Source of the DNA: Bordetella sp. FB-8
Lineage (GTDB): Bacteria > Pseudomonadota > Gammaproteobacteria > Burkholderiales > Burkholderiaceae_B
Length of the DNA: 64,000 nt
Direction: 5' to 3'
Assembly: GCF_000382185.1 (NCBI RefSeq)
Contig: NZ_KB907784.1
Span: 3,116,633 to 3,180,632 of the forward strand
The translations under genes were made by a program, and so were the position numbers. Shown in pieces: positions 45,066 to 55,219 of this stretch (positions are counted from its first letter, which is position 1; each line of letters starts with the position of its first letter). The notes below the pieces were generated by a model. That model made no database searches and was not told where the DNA came from. It worked only from the letters and a program-made list of their open reading frames with translations.

Positions 45066-46613
45066 TCACGCAAAGGTATCGACCAAGGCATTGATGTTGC
45101 GCGTGGGGGAAACTTGAAGCACGGCCGTGGTGGTATTGCCGTTGTCAACCGCCTGCACCGAAGCGGATCGGCCCGCCTGGCCGCCCGATGCCTGTCGTTC
45201 CCCGGATTGCGCGTTTTGATCGCCTACGCTGGTCTGGCCCAGCGACAGTCCGGCCTGTTCGAAGGCAGTCTGCAGTTGTGGCATGGCGGACTCGAGTGTC
45301 TGCCGCACGACGGCGTGCGCAGAAACAAAAGAGGCGCTGGCGATACCGTCAGTCAGGCTGATCGTGACGTGCAGAGGGCCAAGATTAGGGGGGTCCAGCC
45401 GCAATTCGGCTGTCTGGTTGCCATTTTTCGCGTTGTTGCTGAGCAGCACCATCTGGCGGCTCAGGTCGGTGTTCCATTGGGCCGAACCGACCGGCGTGGA
45501 AGTCAGGCTGAGCACGACCGGGATCTGGCTGGAGGTAATGCCGGATGGAGCGTTCGTGGTCGATTGGCCGGTTCGTGCCGAGGCGGCAACCGTTGAGGAG
45601 GCCAAAGAGGCGCTGGCCTGCGCGGCGATCGCGGCGATGTTCTGGGGCACGGCCACGGCTGCCGCTGCCGCTGCCGCTTGTGCGACCAGCGGCGCCTGCT
45701 GTTGCTGCGCGCTATTGGCCGCTGAGGCAGCGTCGCTGGTTTGCGTGCTGCCGCGGGTAACGCTGGGCGACTGTCTGGTGGACGAGGCCATGGGTTTGAC
45801 GTCGGCAGCGGCGGTACGGCGCAGGCCCTGGATGGACGTTTGCACTGGCGCTGCAGGCTGGGCAGCGGCCGATGGCAGTGCGGCGGCAGGCGCTGCCATG
45901 CCGCTCATGTCCTGCGGCTGCGAGGTGCCTGGCGAGAGGACCGGCGTCTGAGCCTGGGCGGTAGCCGGCGTGGCGGCTGATGCCATAGCGGATTTTTCGG
46001 CTGCCGCCACGGCGGACTTGGCGGCCGCTGCCGTACCTAACACGGCGTCCCCTTTGCCCGAGGCGCTGGCGCCCTGAGGGGGGAGGGACTGGCGGTTTGC
46101 CACCTGGCTCTGCACTGCGGCAACCTGGGCGGCGATTTCCAGTGCCTGCTGCGGCAGGCTGAGTGCAGTCTGCGTCCCCTGCTGGACAGCCGCCGCCTGC
46201 GGGGCTTGCTGCATAGATGGGGACGGGAGCGCCGCAGCATTGGTCACAATGCTGATTGCAATGCCGGTGGCATCCTGCTTCGGGTCGTTCTTGTCGTGAC
46301 TCTTGGCGCCGTCCTTACCGGAGGATTTGGCGGCGGCGTTGCCATTCTGGCTGCCGACAGCCTGGGGGTTCTGTTCATTGCCCGTAGCAGCGCTGCCGGA
46401 AGCGTCGGCTTGCTGCTGCGCCTGCGGGGAGGTATTGCTCGAAGTCTGGCTCTGGGCTGTATTGCCGCTGCCAGGCTGGCTGGCCAGGATTTTCGAGAAG
46501 CTGGGATTGCTGCTCTGGCCGGCACCGACGGCAGGCGAGGCGGCCTGAGCCTGGGGTGAGGTCGTGGGCGCCGAAAGGGCATTCACAGTGGCAAGATTGA
46601 GGGCGGCAGTCAT
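45066..46613 (-). CDS. fliK: flagellar hook-length control protein FliK
   Basis: 515 residues. The first about 370 are Ala/Gln/Ser-rich and of low complexity, the export and ruler part. The C-terminal hook domain (Flg_hook; about 385-475) reads QMVLLSNNAKNGNQTAELRL, DPPNLGPLHVTISLTDGIAS, and VRQTLESAMPQLQTAFEQAG. This domain meets FlhB to switch substrates. It follows fliJ after 26 bases. Confidence 0.94.
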   Translation of the reverse strand: MTAALNLATVNALSAPTTSPQAQAASPAVGAGQSSNPSFSKILASQPGSGNTAQSQTSSNTSPQAQQQADASGSAATGNEQNPQAVGSQNGNAAAKSSGKDGAKSHDKNDPKQDATGIAISIVTNAAALPSPSMQQAPQAAAVQQGTQTALSLPQQALEIAAQVAAVQSQVANRQSLPPQGASASGKGDAVLGTAAAAKSAVAAAEKSAMASAATPATAQAQTPVLSPGTSQPQDMSGMAAPAAALPSAAAQPAAPVQTSIQGLRRTAAADVKPMASSTRQSPSVTRGSTQTSDAASAANSAQQQQAPLVAQAAAAAAAVAVPQNIAAIAAQASASLASSTVAASARTGQSTTNAPSGITSSQIPVVLSLTSTPVGSAQWNTDLSRQMVLLSNNAKNGNQTAELRLDPPNLGPLHVTISLTDGIASASFVSAHAVVRQTLESAMPQLQTAFEQAGLSLGQTSVGDQNAQSGERQASGGQAGRSASVQAVDNGNTTTAVLQVSPTRNINALVDTFA

Positions 46614-46639
46614 GGACGCTCCATGGCAATGAGTTCGAT

Positions 46640-47089
46640 TCAGTAGAAAGAATGCCGCCGGCCGGCTAGCCGTGTGGAGTGCTCGTCGTTTATGCGCTGT
46701 TCGTGGCGTTCGGTGACGACGCGCGCCGCCTGGGCCTCACGCTGAGCCAGCGTATCGAAGGCATTCAGTTTGCGTTGCTGGTGCTGCCAATGCAAGCGGC
46801 TTTTTTCAAGATTGACGTTTAGCGCTTCAAGTGAAACAACCTGCTGGCTGATGGCATCGTCCAGCGTGGTGATGAAGCGCTGGTAATTATGGCAGTCGGA
46901 AGCCGTCATGCCCGAGAGCATGATTTTCTGCAGGCGCGTCAGGTAATCGTTGCGGTAGTCGCGCAGCAGCTCGAGTTGTTTCTCGGCATGCTGGCGTTCC
47001 TGGTTCAGGCGGCCCAGGGCGCGGGCAGCCGTATCGGCGTGCTCCTTGGCCAGTTCGATCAGGGTGTCCAGGGGCAGATGGCTAGGCAC
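46640..47089 (-). CDS. fliJ: flagellar export chaperone FliJ
   Basis: 149 residues, an all-helical coiled coil ([20 protein letters not shown], then [20 protein letters not shown]). I start at GTG 47089 because AGGAG lies six bases upstream and the length equals known FliJ (147); the ATG-started frame from 47254 runs through fliI. The start overlaps the fliI stop by eight bases. It links the FliI ATPase to FlhA. Confidence 0.94.
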   Translation of the reverse strand: MPSHLPLDTLIELAKEHADTAARALGRLNQERQHAEKQLELLRDYRNDYLTRLQKIMLSGMTASDCHNYQRFITTLDDAISQQVVSLEALNVNLEKSRLHWQHQQRKLNAFDTLAQREAQAARVVTERHEQRINDEHSTRLAGRRHSFY

Positions 47090-48569
47090 GTGCGTCTCCT
47101 CGCGTTTCTGTGACGGCGCGCAATTGCTGGATCGCCGCTTCATAATCGACGCTCTCGGCGATGTCCTGCTGCAGGAAGGTCTCCAGGCGAGGATAGCGCG
47201 CGATGGCATCGTCCAATTGGGGATCGTTGCCGGCCGCATAGGCACCCACCGCAATCAGATCGCGATTGCGTTGATAGCGCGAGAAGGACTGCTTGAAACG
47301 CCGCACCAGGTTGAACTGCTGTTGCGTAATGAGCGAGGTCATGGCGCGGGAGATCGAGGCTTCGATGTCGATGGCCGGGTAATGTCCAGCATCGGCCAGA
47401 TAACGGGAAAGCACTACGTGGCCGTCCAGAATGGCGCGCGCGGCGTCGGCGATCGGATCTTGCTGATCGTCGCCCTCTGCCAGTACGGTGTAGAAGGCTG
47501 TTATCGAACCGGCTTTGCCGTCGGGGCCGGGCGCACCCATGCCCGCACGCTCTACCAAGCCCGGCATGCGCGCGAATACCGAGGGCGGATAGCCCTTGGT
47601 GGCAGGCGGTTCGCCGATGGCCAGGGCGATCTCCCGCTGGGCCATGGCATAACGGGTGAGCGAGTCCATGATGAGCAGCACATCCAGACCTTGGTCGCGG
47701 AAATGTTCCGCCAGCCGCGTGGCGTAGTTGGCGCCTTGCAAGCGCAAAAGCGGCGAAACGTCGGCCGGTGCTGCCACCACAACCGAGCGCGCCAGGCCTT
47801 CGGGTCCCAGATTGTGCTCAATGAATTCCTTGACTTCTCGGCCGCGTTCGCCAATCAGGCCCACGACGATGACGTCTGCCCGGGTATAACGGGCCATCAT
47901 GCCCAGCAGTACGCTTTTGCCTACGCCGGAGCCCGCGAACAGGCCCATACGCTGACCGCGACCTACGGTCAGCAGGCCGTTGATGGCGCGCACACCCACG
48001 TCCAGCACGGTGTCGATGGGTGCCCGCGAGAGCGGGTTGATGGGCAGGGCGGTAAGCGGGGCGAGATCGGCGCCGCTCAATGGACCCAGTCCATCGAGCG
48101 GACGGCCGGCGCCGTCGACCACGCGGCCCAGCAGGGCATTACCTACAGGTAGATGACGGCCCAATTGCGGCTTGGCGTTGCCGTTGAGTTCGGCCTTCTT
48201 GGGCAGGGGGACGCGCCGCTGCAAGGCAGGCTCGGCCGGAACGACACGGGCACCGGGCGGCAGGCCGGAAATATCGGCCTGCGGCATGAGATAGAGCGTA
48301 TGGCCGTCGAAACCAACCACTTCGGCATCGGCCCAATGATCGTGGCCGCGCGCGATCTCGACGCGGCAGGCGGCGCCGACGGGCAAGCGCAGCCCCGTGG
48401 CATGCAGCACCAGTCCCGTGGCGCGGGTGATCCGGCCGGTTACCAGCCAAGGTTCGGTGGCGGCGGTGCGGATCGAACCGATCTCCAGCTGCGTCCTCCA
48501 ACGTTCGGCCAAGGACGACGGCTGTGCGCCGGCACCGGGCAGGGCTTCGGGATGGACGGACGTGTTCAT
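47082..48569 (-). CDS. fliI: flagellar type III export ATPase FliI
   Basis: 495 residues (E. coli 457; the extra is N-terminal). Walker [17 protein letters not shown], Walker [21 protein letters not shown], and the signature [15 protein letters not shown] are intact. A hexameric ATPase that drives substrate release at the export gate; it is regulated by FliH, whose gene overlaps by four bases. Confidence 0.97.
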   Translation of the reverse strand: MNTSVHPEALPGAGAQPSSLAERWRTQLEIGSIRTAATEPWLVTGRITRATGLVLHATGLRLPVGAACRVEIARGHDHWADAEVVGFDGHTLYLMPQADISGLPPGARVVPAEPALQRRVPLPKKAELNGNAKPQLGRHLPVGNALLGRVVDGAGRPLDGLGPLSGADLAPLTALPINPLSRAPIDTVLDVGVRAINGLLTVGRGQRMGLFAGSGVGKSVLLGMMARYTRADVIVVGLIGERGREVKEFIEHNLGPEGLARSVVVAAPADVSPLLRLQGANYATRLAEHFRDQGLDVLLIMDSLTRYAMAQREIALAIGEPPATKGYPPSVFARMPGLVERAGMGAPGPDGKAGSITAFYTVLAEGDDQQDPIADAARAILDGHVVLSRYLADAGHYPAIDIEASISRAMTSLITQQQFNLVRRFKQSFSRYQRNRDLIAVGAYAAGNDPQLDDAIARYPRLETFLQQDIAESVDYEAAIQQLRAVTETRGDARA

Positions 48570-49324
48570 GGATGCTGCGGATCCCAGTTCGCGTTGCGGC
48601 CCAGCGAGGCGGCGACGCGGCGCCAGCGTGTGCTCAACGTCGCATCGATGTCGCCGTAAGGCGACTCGGCACGGCAGCCGCCGCGCTCGATGGACTCGTC
48701 AGCCAGCACGCGCCAGTTGGCGTCCTTGAGTTCGTCCGCCAAGTGCAGGCGAACCAGCTCGATGTCCTCGGGATGTACCCACAGGCGCATCACGCCCTGA
48801 GGCGCGGCCGGATTCAGGTGCAGCACTTCGCGCACGGCGTGCAGCATGGATTCCGGGTGCTCGGCCAGTTCGCCGCGCAAGACCTGGGCCGCGATATCCA
48901 GCGCTAGGGTAATGAGGCTTTGCCCCATCTGCTCTTCCATATCGCTCATGGCCTGCGCGACACGGCCAACCAGTGCGTGCAGATGGGCGGCTTCCTGCTG
49001 GCCCTGCTCGCGGCCCCGCACGAGGCCTTCGGCGTGTCCGGAGGAATGGCCTTCTGCGTGGCCGGCCTGACGACCTTCATGCAGGCCTTGCATATAGCCT
49101 TGCTTGTGGCCGTCGGCCTGGCCTAGTTGGTAAGCTTCACGATAGGCTTCATCGCGCGCGGTCTGGATGATTTCTTCCAAACTGGGACCCGCGGGTTCTG
49201 GCTCGACGGGCACATCGGGCTCGACCTCGACTTCCGGCTCGTCGAACGACACCATCTCCCAGCGGCGCCAGTCGGCGCCGCGCGGCACAAGATGATGCGC
49301 ATCGACGGACGGCCGGTCAGACAT
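48566..49324 (-). CDS. fliH: FliI regulator FliH
   Basis: 252 residues. The central stretch (about 75-115) is a run of GxxxG-type repeats with many Gly, His, Glu and Gln ([20 protein letters not shown] and on), known in FliH as a dimerising helix. The C-terminal half ([32 protein letters not shown]) is the FliI-binding domain. It overlaps fliG by eight bases and fliI by four. Confidence 0.95.
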   Translation of the reverse strand: MSDRPSVDAHHLVPRGADWRRWEMVSFDEPEVEVEPDVPVEPEPAGPSLEEIIQTARDEAYREAYQLGQADGHKQGYMQGLHEGRQAGHAEGHSSGHAEGLVRGREQGQQEAAHLHALVGRVAQAMSDMEEQMGQSLITLALDIAAQVLRGELAEHPESMLHAVREVLHLNPAAPQGVMRLWVHPEDIELVRLHLADELKDANWRVLADESIERGGCRAESPYGDIDATLSTRWRRVAASLGRNANWDPQHP

Positions 49325-50330
49325 AGGCGTCGTCTCCCGAGCCGCCCAGGGTTATCTGGCCTGCTTCTGCCAGGCGCCGGGCAATGGTGATGATCTTTTT
49401 CTGCTCGGATTCGACCTTGGACATGCGCACCGGCCCTTGGGCATCGAGGTCTTCGCGCAGCATTTCGGCGGCGCGGCTGGACATATTGCGCAGGAATTTA
49501 TCGCGCATTTCCTCGGGCGCGCCCTTGAGTGCGATCATGAGCACTTCGTTGTCGATTTCCTTGAGGATGAGCTGGATGCCGCGATCCTCGACATCGATGA
49601 GGTTCTCGAAGGTAAACATCTCATCGACGATCTTCTGGGCCAGATCGGCATCGCGCTCTCGCAGGCTGTTGACCACGGCCTCTTCCTGCGCCGAGCCCAT
49701 CATGTTGAGAATTTCGGCCGCGGCGCGTACGCCGCCCATCTTGCTGCGTTTGGCACTCTGGCCGGCCAGCATGGAGTTGAGCACGTCGGTGAGTTCGGCC
49801 AATGCGGCAGGTTGGACGCCGCCGAAAGTGGCGATGCGCAGCATCACGTCGTTGCGCAGGCGATCGGTGAGCATTGCCAACACGCCAGCGGCTTTGTCGC
49901 GCTCGAGGTGCACCAGGATGGTGGCGATGATCTGCGGGTGCTCGTTGCCGATGAGTTCGGTGACGGTGGTGGCATCGAGCCAGTTCAGGGCGTCGATGCC
50001 GTTGCCGCTTTCGCCGGCCTCCAGGATGTCTTCGATCAGGCCTGCGGCGCGATCGCTGCCCAGTGCCTTGGTGAGCACGCTGCGGATGTAGTCGTCCGAT
50101 CCCACGCTGACGGCCAGGAACTGGTCGGCCTCCTGGCGGAACTCTTCCAGGACATTGCCGACGTCGCGGCGGGTGACCTGCTTGAGCGAGGCCATGGCAC
50201 CGCCTACCTGCTGCACTTCGCGCGCGGTCAGGTAGCGAAACACTTGGGCCGCCGCATCCTCGCCCAGCGTCATCAACAGGACGGCGCTGCGGGTCAGGCC
50301 ATCAAGGGATTTGTTGTCAGAGCCGTTCAT
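49317..50330 (-). CDS. fliG: flagellar motor switch protein FliG
   Basis: 337 residues. N-terminal FliF-binding part (TRSAVLLMTLGEDAAAQVFR), middle EHPQIIATILVHLERDKAAG, and the C-terminal torque helix FENLIDVEDRGIQLILKEID with the charged residues, then LKGAPEEMRDKFLRNMSSRA. It overlaps fliF by four bases. It carries torque from MotA to the rotor. Confidence 0.97.
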   Translation of the reverse strand: MNGSDNKSLDGLTRSAVLLMTLGEDAAAQVFRYLTAREVQQVGGAMASLKQVTRRDVGNVLEEFRQEADQFLAVSVGSDDYIRSVLTKALGSDRAAGLIEDILEAGESGNGIDALNWLDATTVTELIGNEHPQIIATILVHLERDKAAGVLAMLTDRLRNDVMLRIATFGGVQPAALAELTDVLNSMLAGQSAKRSKMGGVRAAAEILNMMGSAQEEAVVNSLRERDADLAQKIVDEMFTFENLIDVEDRGIQLILKEIDNEVLMIALKGAPEEMRDKFLRNMSSRAAEMLREDLDAQGPVRMSKVESEQKKIITIARRLAEAGQITLGGSGDDAYV

Positions 50331-51994
50331 TTGGGAGGTTGCTCATCTTGGCTGGCCATCCAGGAACGCAGCACCATGGCGACGGCGCGAGGATCTTTCG
50401 TCGCCATGTCGCGGGCACGGGTGAGATTGTCCTGGTAGCGGTTGGTCTCGCGGTCGCGGGCCGCTTCCATGGCCGCCCGTTCGGCTTCGATGCGAGCCTG
50501 GTTTTCGGCCTCTTCGTCGACCGGCGGGAAGAAGTAGTCTACGGCCGCCGGCTTGATCTTTCGGTACATCCATAAGAGCACGGCGGCGAAGATCAGCCAG
50601 CCGATGATGGTCTTGGCCAATGCGATCGTCTGGGGATCGCGCCAAACAGGGATCGAAGGCTCGGCGTCGTTGAAGGCGCTGTTGACCACATTAACCGAAT
50701 CACCGCGGGCAGCGTTGTACCCCATGGCTTCCTTGACCAGGTCGGTCAGCTTGGCCAGTTCTTCCGGCGGCAGTGCCTTGGGAGTCTTGCTGCTCTTGGC
50801 AGGCAAGTCATTGACGACCACGGCCACCGACAGGCGCCGCACAACGCCAACCTGGTCTTTGGTGTGGGTGATGGTGCGGTCGAGCTCGTAATTGACGGTC
50901 GCATCGTGCTGCTGGGCAACCGGTTGACTCTGCTGCGGGGTTTGCGTGCTGTTTTGCTGCGTATTGTTCAGCGTGCCGGGCTGGCCTGGTTGGGCAGAGG
51001 GTGTGATGATGGGCGCCTGGGCGTTGGCCGGAGCCTGGTTGCTGAGCGCACCCGGAACGCCTTCGGCCGCGCCCGGGCCGTTCTTGCGCGAATCGCTGCT
51101 CTGCTGGCTGCGGATGGCAGCCTGGCCGGGGGCCTGGTTGGGGCGGTATGTCTCGGCGGTTTGTTCGCGGCGGGAAAAATCGATGTCTGCGCTGACCTGG
51201 GCGCGCACATTGCCCGGACCGACCAGCGGATTGAGGATGGTCAGTATGCGTTCGACGGTGTTTTGTTCGATCTCGCGCGTATAGCGCAGCTGGTCGGCGT
51301 CCATGCCGCGGCCGTCGTCCGGCGAATTGGAGAGCAAGTGGCCATTCTGGTCGATGATGGAGACGTGGTCGGCATTAAGGCCGGGGACGCTGGTGGCCAC
51401 CAGGTAAGCGATGGCCGACACCTGCGCCTGGCTCAGGGTGCGGCCGGGATAAAGCCTGAGCAGCACCGAGGCCGTGGGAGGCTGGCGGTCGCGCACGAAG
51501 AGGGACTGCCGCGGCAAAGCCAAATGCACGCGCGCGCGCTGCACGCTGTTGATGGCCTCGATGGTACGCTCCAGTTCGCCTTCCAGGCCACGCTGGTAAT
51601 TGACCTGTTCGGTGAACTGGCTGGCGCCGAAAGGCGTCTTGTCCATAATCTCCAAACCGACCGAACCGCCATGCGGCAACCCCTGGCTGGCCAGCTGCAT
51701 GCGGATGTCGTAGACGCGATTGGCGGGCACCAGCAGAGCGGTGCCGTTGCTGTTGAACCGGTAGGGTACGTTCATTTGGCCCAGGGCCGTCACGATGGCG
51801 CCGCCATCGCGATCATCCAGGTTGGAGAACAGGACTTTGTAGTCGGGGCCTCTGCTCCAAAGCACGGCCACGACGATCAGCGCGACCAGAGCGGCAGCAA
51901 TACCGAGCAGAACGGGCTTGGGAAGGGCCTTGATCCGAGCAAGTGCCGGAAACCTTGCCAGGAGCGTGGTGCCGAGAGCAGCCTGCTGATTCAT
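50327..51994 (-). CDS. fliF: flagellar MS-ring protein FliF
   Basis: 555 residues. TM1 is at about 27-47, then the periplasmic ring-building motifs (DYKVLFSNLDDRDGGAIVTA, MDKTPFGASQFTEQVNYQRG, RARVHLALPRQSLF), a Gln/Pro-rich loop (about 295-365), and TM2 at about 455-475. The C-terminal tail binds FliG. It founds the basal body in the inner membrane. First gene of the fliFGHIJK operon. Confidence 0.97.
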   Translation of the reverse strand: MNQQAALGTTLLARFPALARIKALPKPVLLGIAAALVALIVVAVLWSRGPDYKVLFSNLDDRDGGAIVTALGQMNVPYRFNSNGTALLVPANRVYDIRMQLASQGLPHGGSVGLEIMDKTPFGASQFTEQVNYQRGLEGELERTIEAINSVQRARVHLALPRQSLFVRDRQPPTASVLLRLYPGRTLSQAQVSAIAYLVATSVPGLNADHVSIIDQNGHLLSNSPDDGRGMDADQLRYTREIEQNTVERILTILNPLVGPGNVRAQVSADIDFSRREQTAETYRPNQAPGQAAIRSQQSSDSRKNGPGAAEGVPGALSNQAPANAQAPIITPSAQPGQPGTLNNTQQNSTQTPQQSQPVAQQHDATVNYELDRTITHTKDQVGVVRRLSVAVVVNDLPAKSSKTPKALPPEELAKLTDLVKEAMGYNAARGDSVNVVNSAFNDAEPSIPVWRDPQTIALAKTIIGWLIFAAVLLWMYRKIKPAAVDYFFPPVDEEAENQARIEAERAAMEAARDRETNRYQDNLTRARDMATKDPRAVAMVLRSWMASQDEQPPK

Positions 51995-52312
51995 CGGCGG
52001 CTCCCGCAGGCTGCGCGGCGCAAGATTTGATACGGCATGGGCGGCAAGGAAAACTTGTTACGCATGTAGCGTGACTTCAGGTATGGAAGCATGAATTATC
52101 GGTGTCCGCCGGAATCCGCCAATTGACGAAAACAAGCGTATTTCGGGTGTTGTTTGTTTCACCCTGCCTATATGAAGGACAGCGATGTTACACGCCGATG
52201 GTGTTACATATGAAGTATTGGGTATTTTGGCGGTTTTTGGCCGCAATGCCGGCGCGGTGGCGGCGTTATTCTGACAAGAATTTCAATTGAATTCTGCAAG
52301 GAAGTCGTAGCC
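51995..52312. promoter_or_regulatory. divergent control region fliF / fliE
   Basis: 318 bases between the fliF start (minus) and fliE start (plus) without a supported gene. Short open frames here have no family resemblance. Parts are AT-rich (about 52190-52300). Both operons are early (class 2) genes, so FlhDC-binding sites are expected; I cannot pin one by eye. Confidence 0.5.
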
Positions 52313-52663
52313 ATGGCGGTTTCAGGCATATCTGGCGTCGAGAGCATGTTGCAGCAAATGCGGGCATTGGTTCAGGCTGCGCAGCAGGGCATATCCGATC
52401 CCTCGGAATTATCGCCTACCGTTTCGTCAACCCAAGGGGCCACCAGTTTCGCCGATGAACTGAGGCAGTCGGTACAGCGCATTTCCGATGCCCAGCAGGC
52501 GGCCAAGCTGCAGGCCGAGAAGTTCGAACTGGGCGATCCCAATGTGTCGCTCAACGACGTCATGATCAACACCCAGAAGGCCAATATCGGCTTTCAGACT
52601 GCCGTGCAGGTGCGCGACCGCCTGGTCAGCGCCTACAACACGATTTCGCAGATCACGATGTAG
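52313..52663 (+). CDS. fliE: flagellar MS-ring/rod adaptor FliE
   Basis: 116 residues, helical. [20 protein letters not shown], then [20 protein letters not shown] and [17 protein letters not shown] are the FliE signature. It joins the MS ring to the proximal rod and is the first exported rod protein. A GGAAG lies upstream of ATG 52313. Its 3' end overlaps the opposite flhB-like gene by 11 bases. Confidence 0.97.
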   Translation: MAVSGISGVESMLQQMRALVQAAQQGISDPSELSPTVSSTQGATSFADELRQSVQRISDAQQAAKLQAEKFELGDPNVSLNDVMINTQKANIGFQTAVQVRDRLVSAYNTISQITM

Positions 52664-52979
52664 TGCCGTCGGGCATGGGCAATCCCGTTTTCGGCGTCTG
52701 CGTGCCGATGTCGCGCGATTCCAGGCGATACAGCCAGGCCAGCAGTTCCGCCACGGCCATATAGAGTTGGGGCGGGATGTGTGAGTCCAGGTCGACCTGC
52801 ATGAGCAAGCTGACCAGTTCTGACGATTCATGAACATATAGGCCGTTTTCGCGCGCGACGCGCACGATGGTGTCGGCCAACTTGCCGTAGCCTTTGGCGA
52901 CGACGCGCGGCGCTATTTGGCCTTCGTCGTAGGAGACGGCCACGGCTGCCCGGCGCGGATCGGCATAGCGGGTGTTCAC
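52653..52979 (-). CDS. small FlhB C-terminal-like protein (FlhX/EscU-YscU-HrcU C-domain family)
   Basis: 108 residues from GTG 52979. It aligns with the part of FlhB after the cleavage motif: [20 protein letters not shown] for FlhB HYAVALSYTDGQEGAPKVVA, and [20 protein letters not shown] for VDLGREIPIALYSAVAEVLA. It has no membrane helices, and NPTH is replaced by DPRR, so it cannot self-cleave. Similar small proteins (FlhX) can partly replace cleaved FlhB-C in Helicobacter. The start overlaps the stop of the FliK-like gene (GTGA), so the two are made together. Confidence 0.88.
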   Translation of the reverse strand: MNTRYADPRRAAVAVSYDEGQIAPRVVAKGYGKLADTIVRVARENGLYVHESSELVSLLMQVDLDSHIPPQLYMAVAELLAWLYRLESRDIGTQTPKTGLPMPDGTTS

Positions 52980-54379
52980 GACAAATCGAAAGGTGAGGGC
53001 GGTTGGGTGTCGACAGTAAGCTGGCTCAGGGCCAGTCCGGTGGCGACAAACTGCTGCCGCAGCGCATTGCTGTTCTGGCTCAGTATGCCGGCGCTGCTGG
53101 GTGCAACTAGGCTCATTACGATCTGATTTCCTGCAAGATTCAATCGCGCCTGGACCAGGCCAAGATTCGGCAGTTCGATCTGCAGGCGCGTGGCCCAGTG
53201 GTCATCGGCCATGAGTTCACCGCCCTGGGTGCGGTCGCGTGCCACCTCCCATTCCATGTGCGCGCCGGGCCAGGCCTGGCCCTGCCAGACCAGGGCTTGA
53301 TTGGCCAGCACGTCCAGCTGCTGGTGGACCAGCGTCGTGGCACCGGGGTGAATGCCGGCCAGGGGGTTCCCGCCAGTCGCTGCTGAGCTTGACAGACTCA
53401 GGCTGGTGGAGCTGCCGCCCCCTCCGGTGGTTGCCCCGTTCTGTGGCGCTGCAGCTGCATTATGGGCCAACGGGCTAGGGGCGATCGGGATATTGTTCTG
53501 CGTTGGAGCCTGCGAAGCCTGCGCATTGGCCGGCATGGGTGTGTCTCGGGTGATGACGGCGTCCTGAGCCAACTGGGCCTGCGGTTCCTTGGCCAGTTCC
53601 TGGACGCTGCGCTGGCCGAACGCCATTTGCGTCAGGTGCGATTCGTAGAACAATCCGGTTTGCTGCAAGGCTGCGCGTAGCGCCTGCGTAAGCTGCGCCG
53701 CCTGGGTCGTGCTGGCTGTCGCGGACTGTGTGCCAGCGGTCTGGCCGGCCGCCAGCGGGGGCGATGCCTGCTGGCTGGCGCGGGATGAAGCCGATCCCGA
53801 CGCGGGGGAGGCGGGCTGGTTCGAGGACGATGGCGTATTGGACTGCTGCTCTTGCGGGTTTTCGGGTTGCTGGCCCGCTGGCTGCACGGCTGATTGGGTC
53901 TGCTGGCCTATTGGGGCAGGCATTGCGGGCGTTTGGCCAGAACGCGAACCTGCGGTGGTCTGGGGTTCATCCTGATTGCCACTCGAGGCCGGCCATAGCG
54001 GCGCCTTGCCCAAGCTAGGCGGCGCCTTGTCGGGGGATTGCGCCAGCAGCGCCAGGATCGTACGGGCGGTTGCGCCCAGGGTAGTAGGAGCCGAAGGTGT
54101 GAGGTCTGTGCGGGTGATCAGTCCTCGGGCTGCCAGCGATAGCGTGGCGGCCGTCTTGGCGTTAGCGATCTGTTGTGCCGTATCGCCTTGGGCTTCGGGA
54201 AGTATGGGCTGGCCGTTCTGGTCCAGCTGCGGATTTTTTTCCGGGTCAGCAGGCGGCGCGACGGCATCGGGGCGGGCGCCGTTGAGTAGGTTGGCATAAG
54301 CCGACATGCTGGTACCCAGCACGGCGTCCAACCGTTGTACCAGTATGCTGCTCAGGGCTGGCGGCCCAACTACGCTCAT
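52976..54379 (-). CDS. second FliK-like hook-length control domain protein
   Basis: 467 residues. Residues 1-330 are Gln/Ala/Pro/Ser-rich, like export-ruler regions. The C-terminal part (about 350-460) is a Flg_hook domain: DDHWATRLQIELPNLGLVQA, RLNLAGNQIVMSLVAPSS, then NALRQQFVATGLALSQLTVD. It is distinct in sequence from the canonical FliK at 45066. It is coupled by four-base overlaps to fliT upstream and to the FlhB-C-like gene downstream. I infer a partner of that small protein, either in substrate switching or in filament-stage export. Confidence 0.82.
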   Translation of the reverse strand: MSVVGPPALSSILVQRLDAVLGTSMSAYANLLNGARPDAVAPPADPEKNPQLDQNGQPILPEAQGDTAQQIANAKTAATLSLAARGLITRTDLTPSAPTTLGATARTILALLAQSPDKAPPSLGKAPLWPASSGNQDEPQTTAGSRSGQTPAMPAPIGQQTQSAVQPAGQQPENPQEQQSNTPSSSNQPASPASGSASSRASQQASPPLAAGQTAGTQSATASTTQAAQLTQALRAALQQTGLFYESHLTQMAFGQRSVQELAKEPQAQLAQDAVITRDTPMPANAQASQAPTQNNIPIAPSPLAHNAAAAPQNGATTGGGGSSTSLSLSSSAATGGNPLAGIHPGATTLVHQQLDVLANQALVWQGQAWPGAHMEWEVARDRTQGGELMADDHWATRLQIELPNLGLVQARLNLAGNQIVMSLVAPSSAGILSQNSNALRQQFVATGLALSQLTVDTQPPSPFDLS

Positions 54380-54723
54380 AGGCTAGGCGTCCGGCCCTGG
54401 TAGGCAAGCATCAGCGACTGCTGGCGGCGTATGCGGCCAAGCATATGACTCAGATTCTTCAACTGTGGCATGGCCAGGTCGCGAACGGCCGCGTCGTTGT
54501 CCAGAATTTGCACCAGCAGGTCGTATTTGACGCCGCGCGCCGCGCTATCGAGGGGGAGTTCTCCCGCTTCGATGCTGCGCAGGCGTTCGACGGATTGGCA
54601 ATATTCCTTGCCGTAATCCACGACTTTGCCCCAATCGTCCGCCTGCGCGGCGGTGAGCATCGCCGCCGTGATACGGGCAATGTTCCTATAGATGTCCAGC
54701 ACAGGGGCCGGCGTTGACGTCAT
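54376..54723 (-). CDS. fliT: flagellar export chaperone FliT
   Basis: 115 residues from ATG 54723; the frame is open to a TTG at 54747. Helical, with the FliT pattern (VLDIYRNIARITAAMLTAAQ, YGKEYCQSVERLRSIEAGEL, then KYDLLVQILDNDAAVRDLAM). It binds the cap protein FliD and in Salmonella also damps FlhDC. Encoded 25 bases after fliS. Confidence 0.9.
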   Translation of the reverse strand: MTSTPAPVLDIYRNIARITAAMLTAAQADDWGKVVDYGKEYCQSVERLRSIEAGELPLDSAARGVKYDLLVQILDNDAAVRDLAMPQLKNLSHMLGRIRRQQSLMLAYQGRTPSL

Positions 54724-54748
54724 GAGGCTCTCGTGAATCAGGCGCAAG

Positions 54749-55204
54749 TCAGGGTTGCGGCGGATCCGCTTGCGGCTCGTCCATGGCGTGCGATTGAGGA
54801 TCCGTTGCCTGTTGCCAGGCAGTCTGCAATTCGGCCAACAGGCGGTCGGCTATGTTCAGTTGCTCGATATCGGCCCTGTAGTTGGCCAGATAAAGACTGC
54901 GAATGATGTAGTTGTAAAGGCGGGACAAATTCTCGGCGACTTCACCGCCGGCCGAGAGATTCAGGCTTTGCCTGAGACCTTCGTCCACGATGCGCGTAGC
55001 GTGGCTTATGGCCTTGCCGCGCTCTGGAATCTGGCCCGCCTCCATATGGATTTTGGCCTTGGCGATCGCCGCTCGTGCCCCAGTGAAAAGTAGCGTGACC
55101 AGTCGGGTGGGTGACGCATTCAATACCGCTGTTTCCAGACCCACATCGGCGTACGACCGAGTGGAGCGATTGGTATAGGAGGTCCGTCGTTCTGCGTAAG
55201 CCAT
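54749..55204 (-). CDS. fliS: flagellin export chaperone FliS
   Basis: 151 residues. The signature is clear: YADVGLETAVLNASPTRLVT, LLFTGARAAIAKAKIHMEAG, and SLNLSAGGEVAENLSRLYNY. It binds the flagellin C-terminus and prevents polymerisation before export. The C-terminal tail after 130 is acidic and Pro-rich. Confidence 0.95.
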   Translation of the reverse strand: MAYAERRTSYTNRSTRSYADVGLETAVLNASPTRLVTLLFTGARAAIAKAKIHMEAGQIPERGKAISHATRIVDEGLRQSLNLSAGGEVAENLSRLYNYIIRSLYLANYRADIEQLNIADRLLAELQTAWQQATDPQSHAMDEPQADPPQP

Positions 55205-55219
55205 GACAAAAAAATGTTA

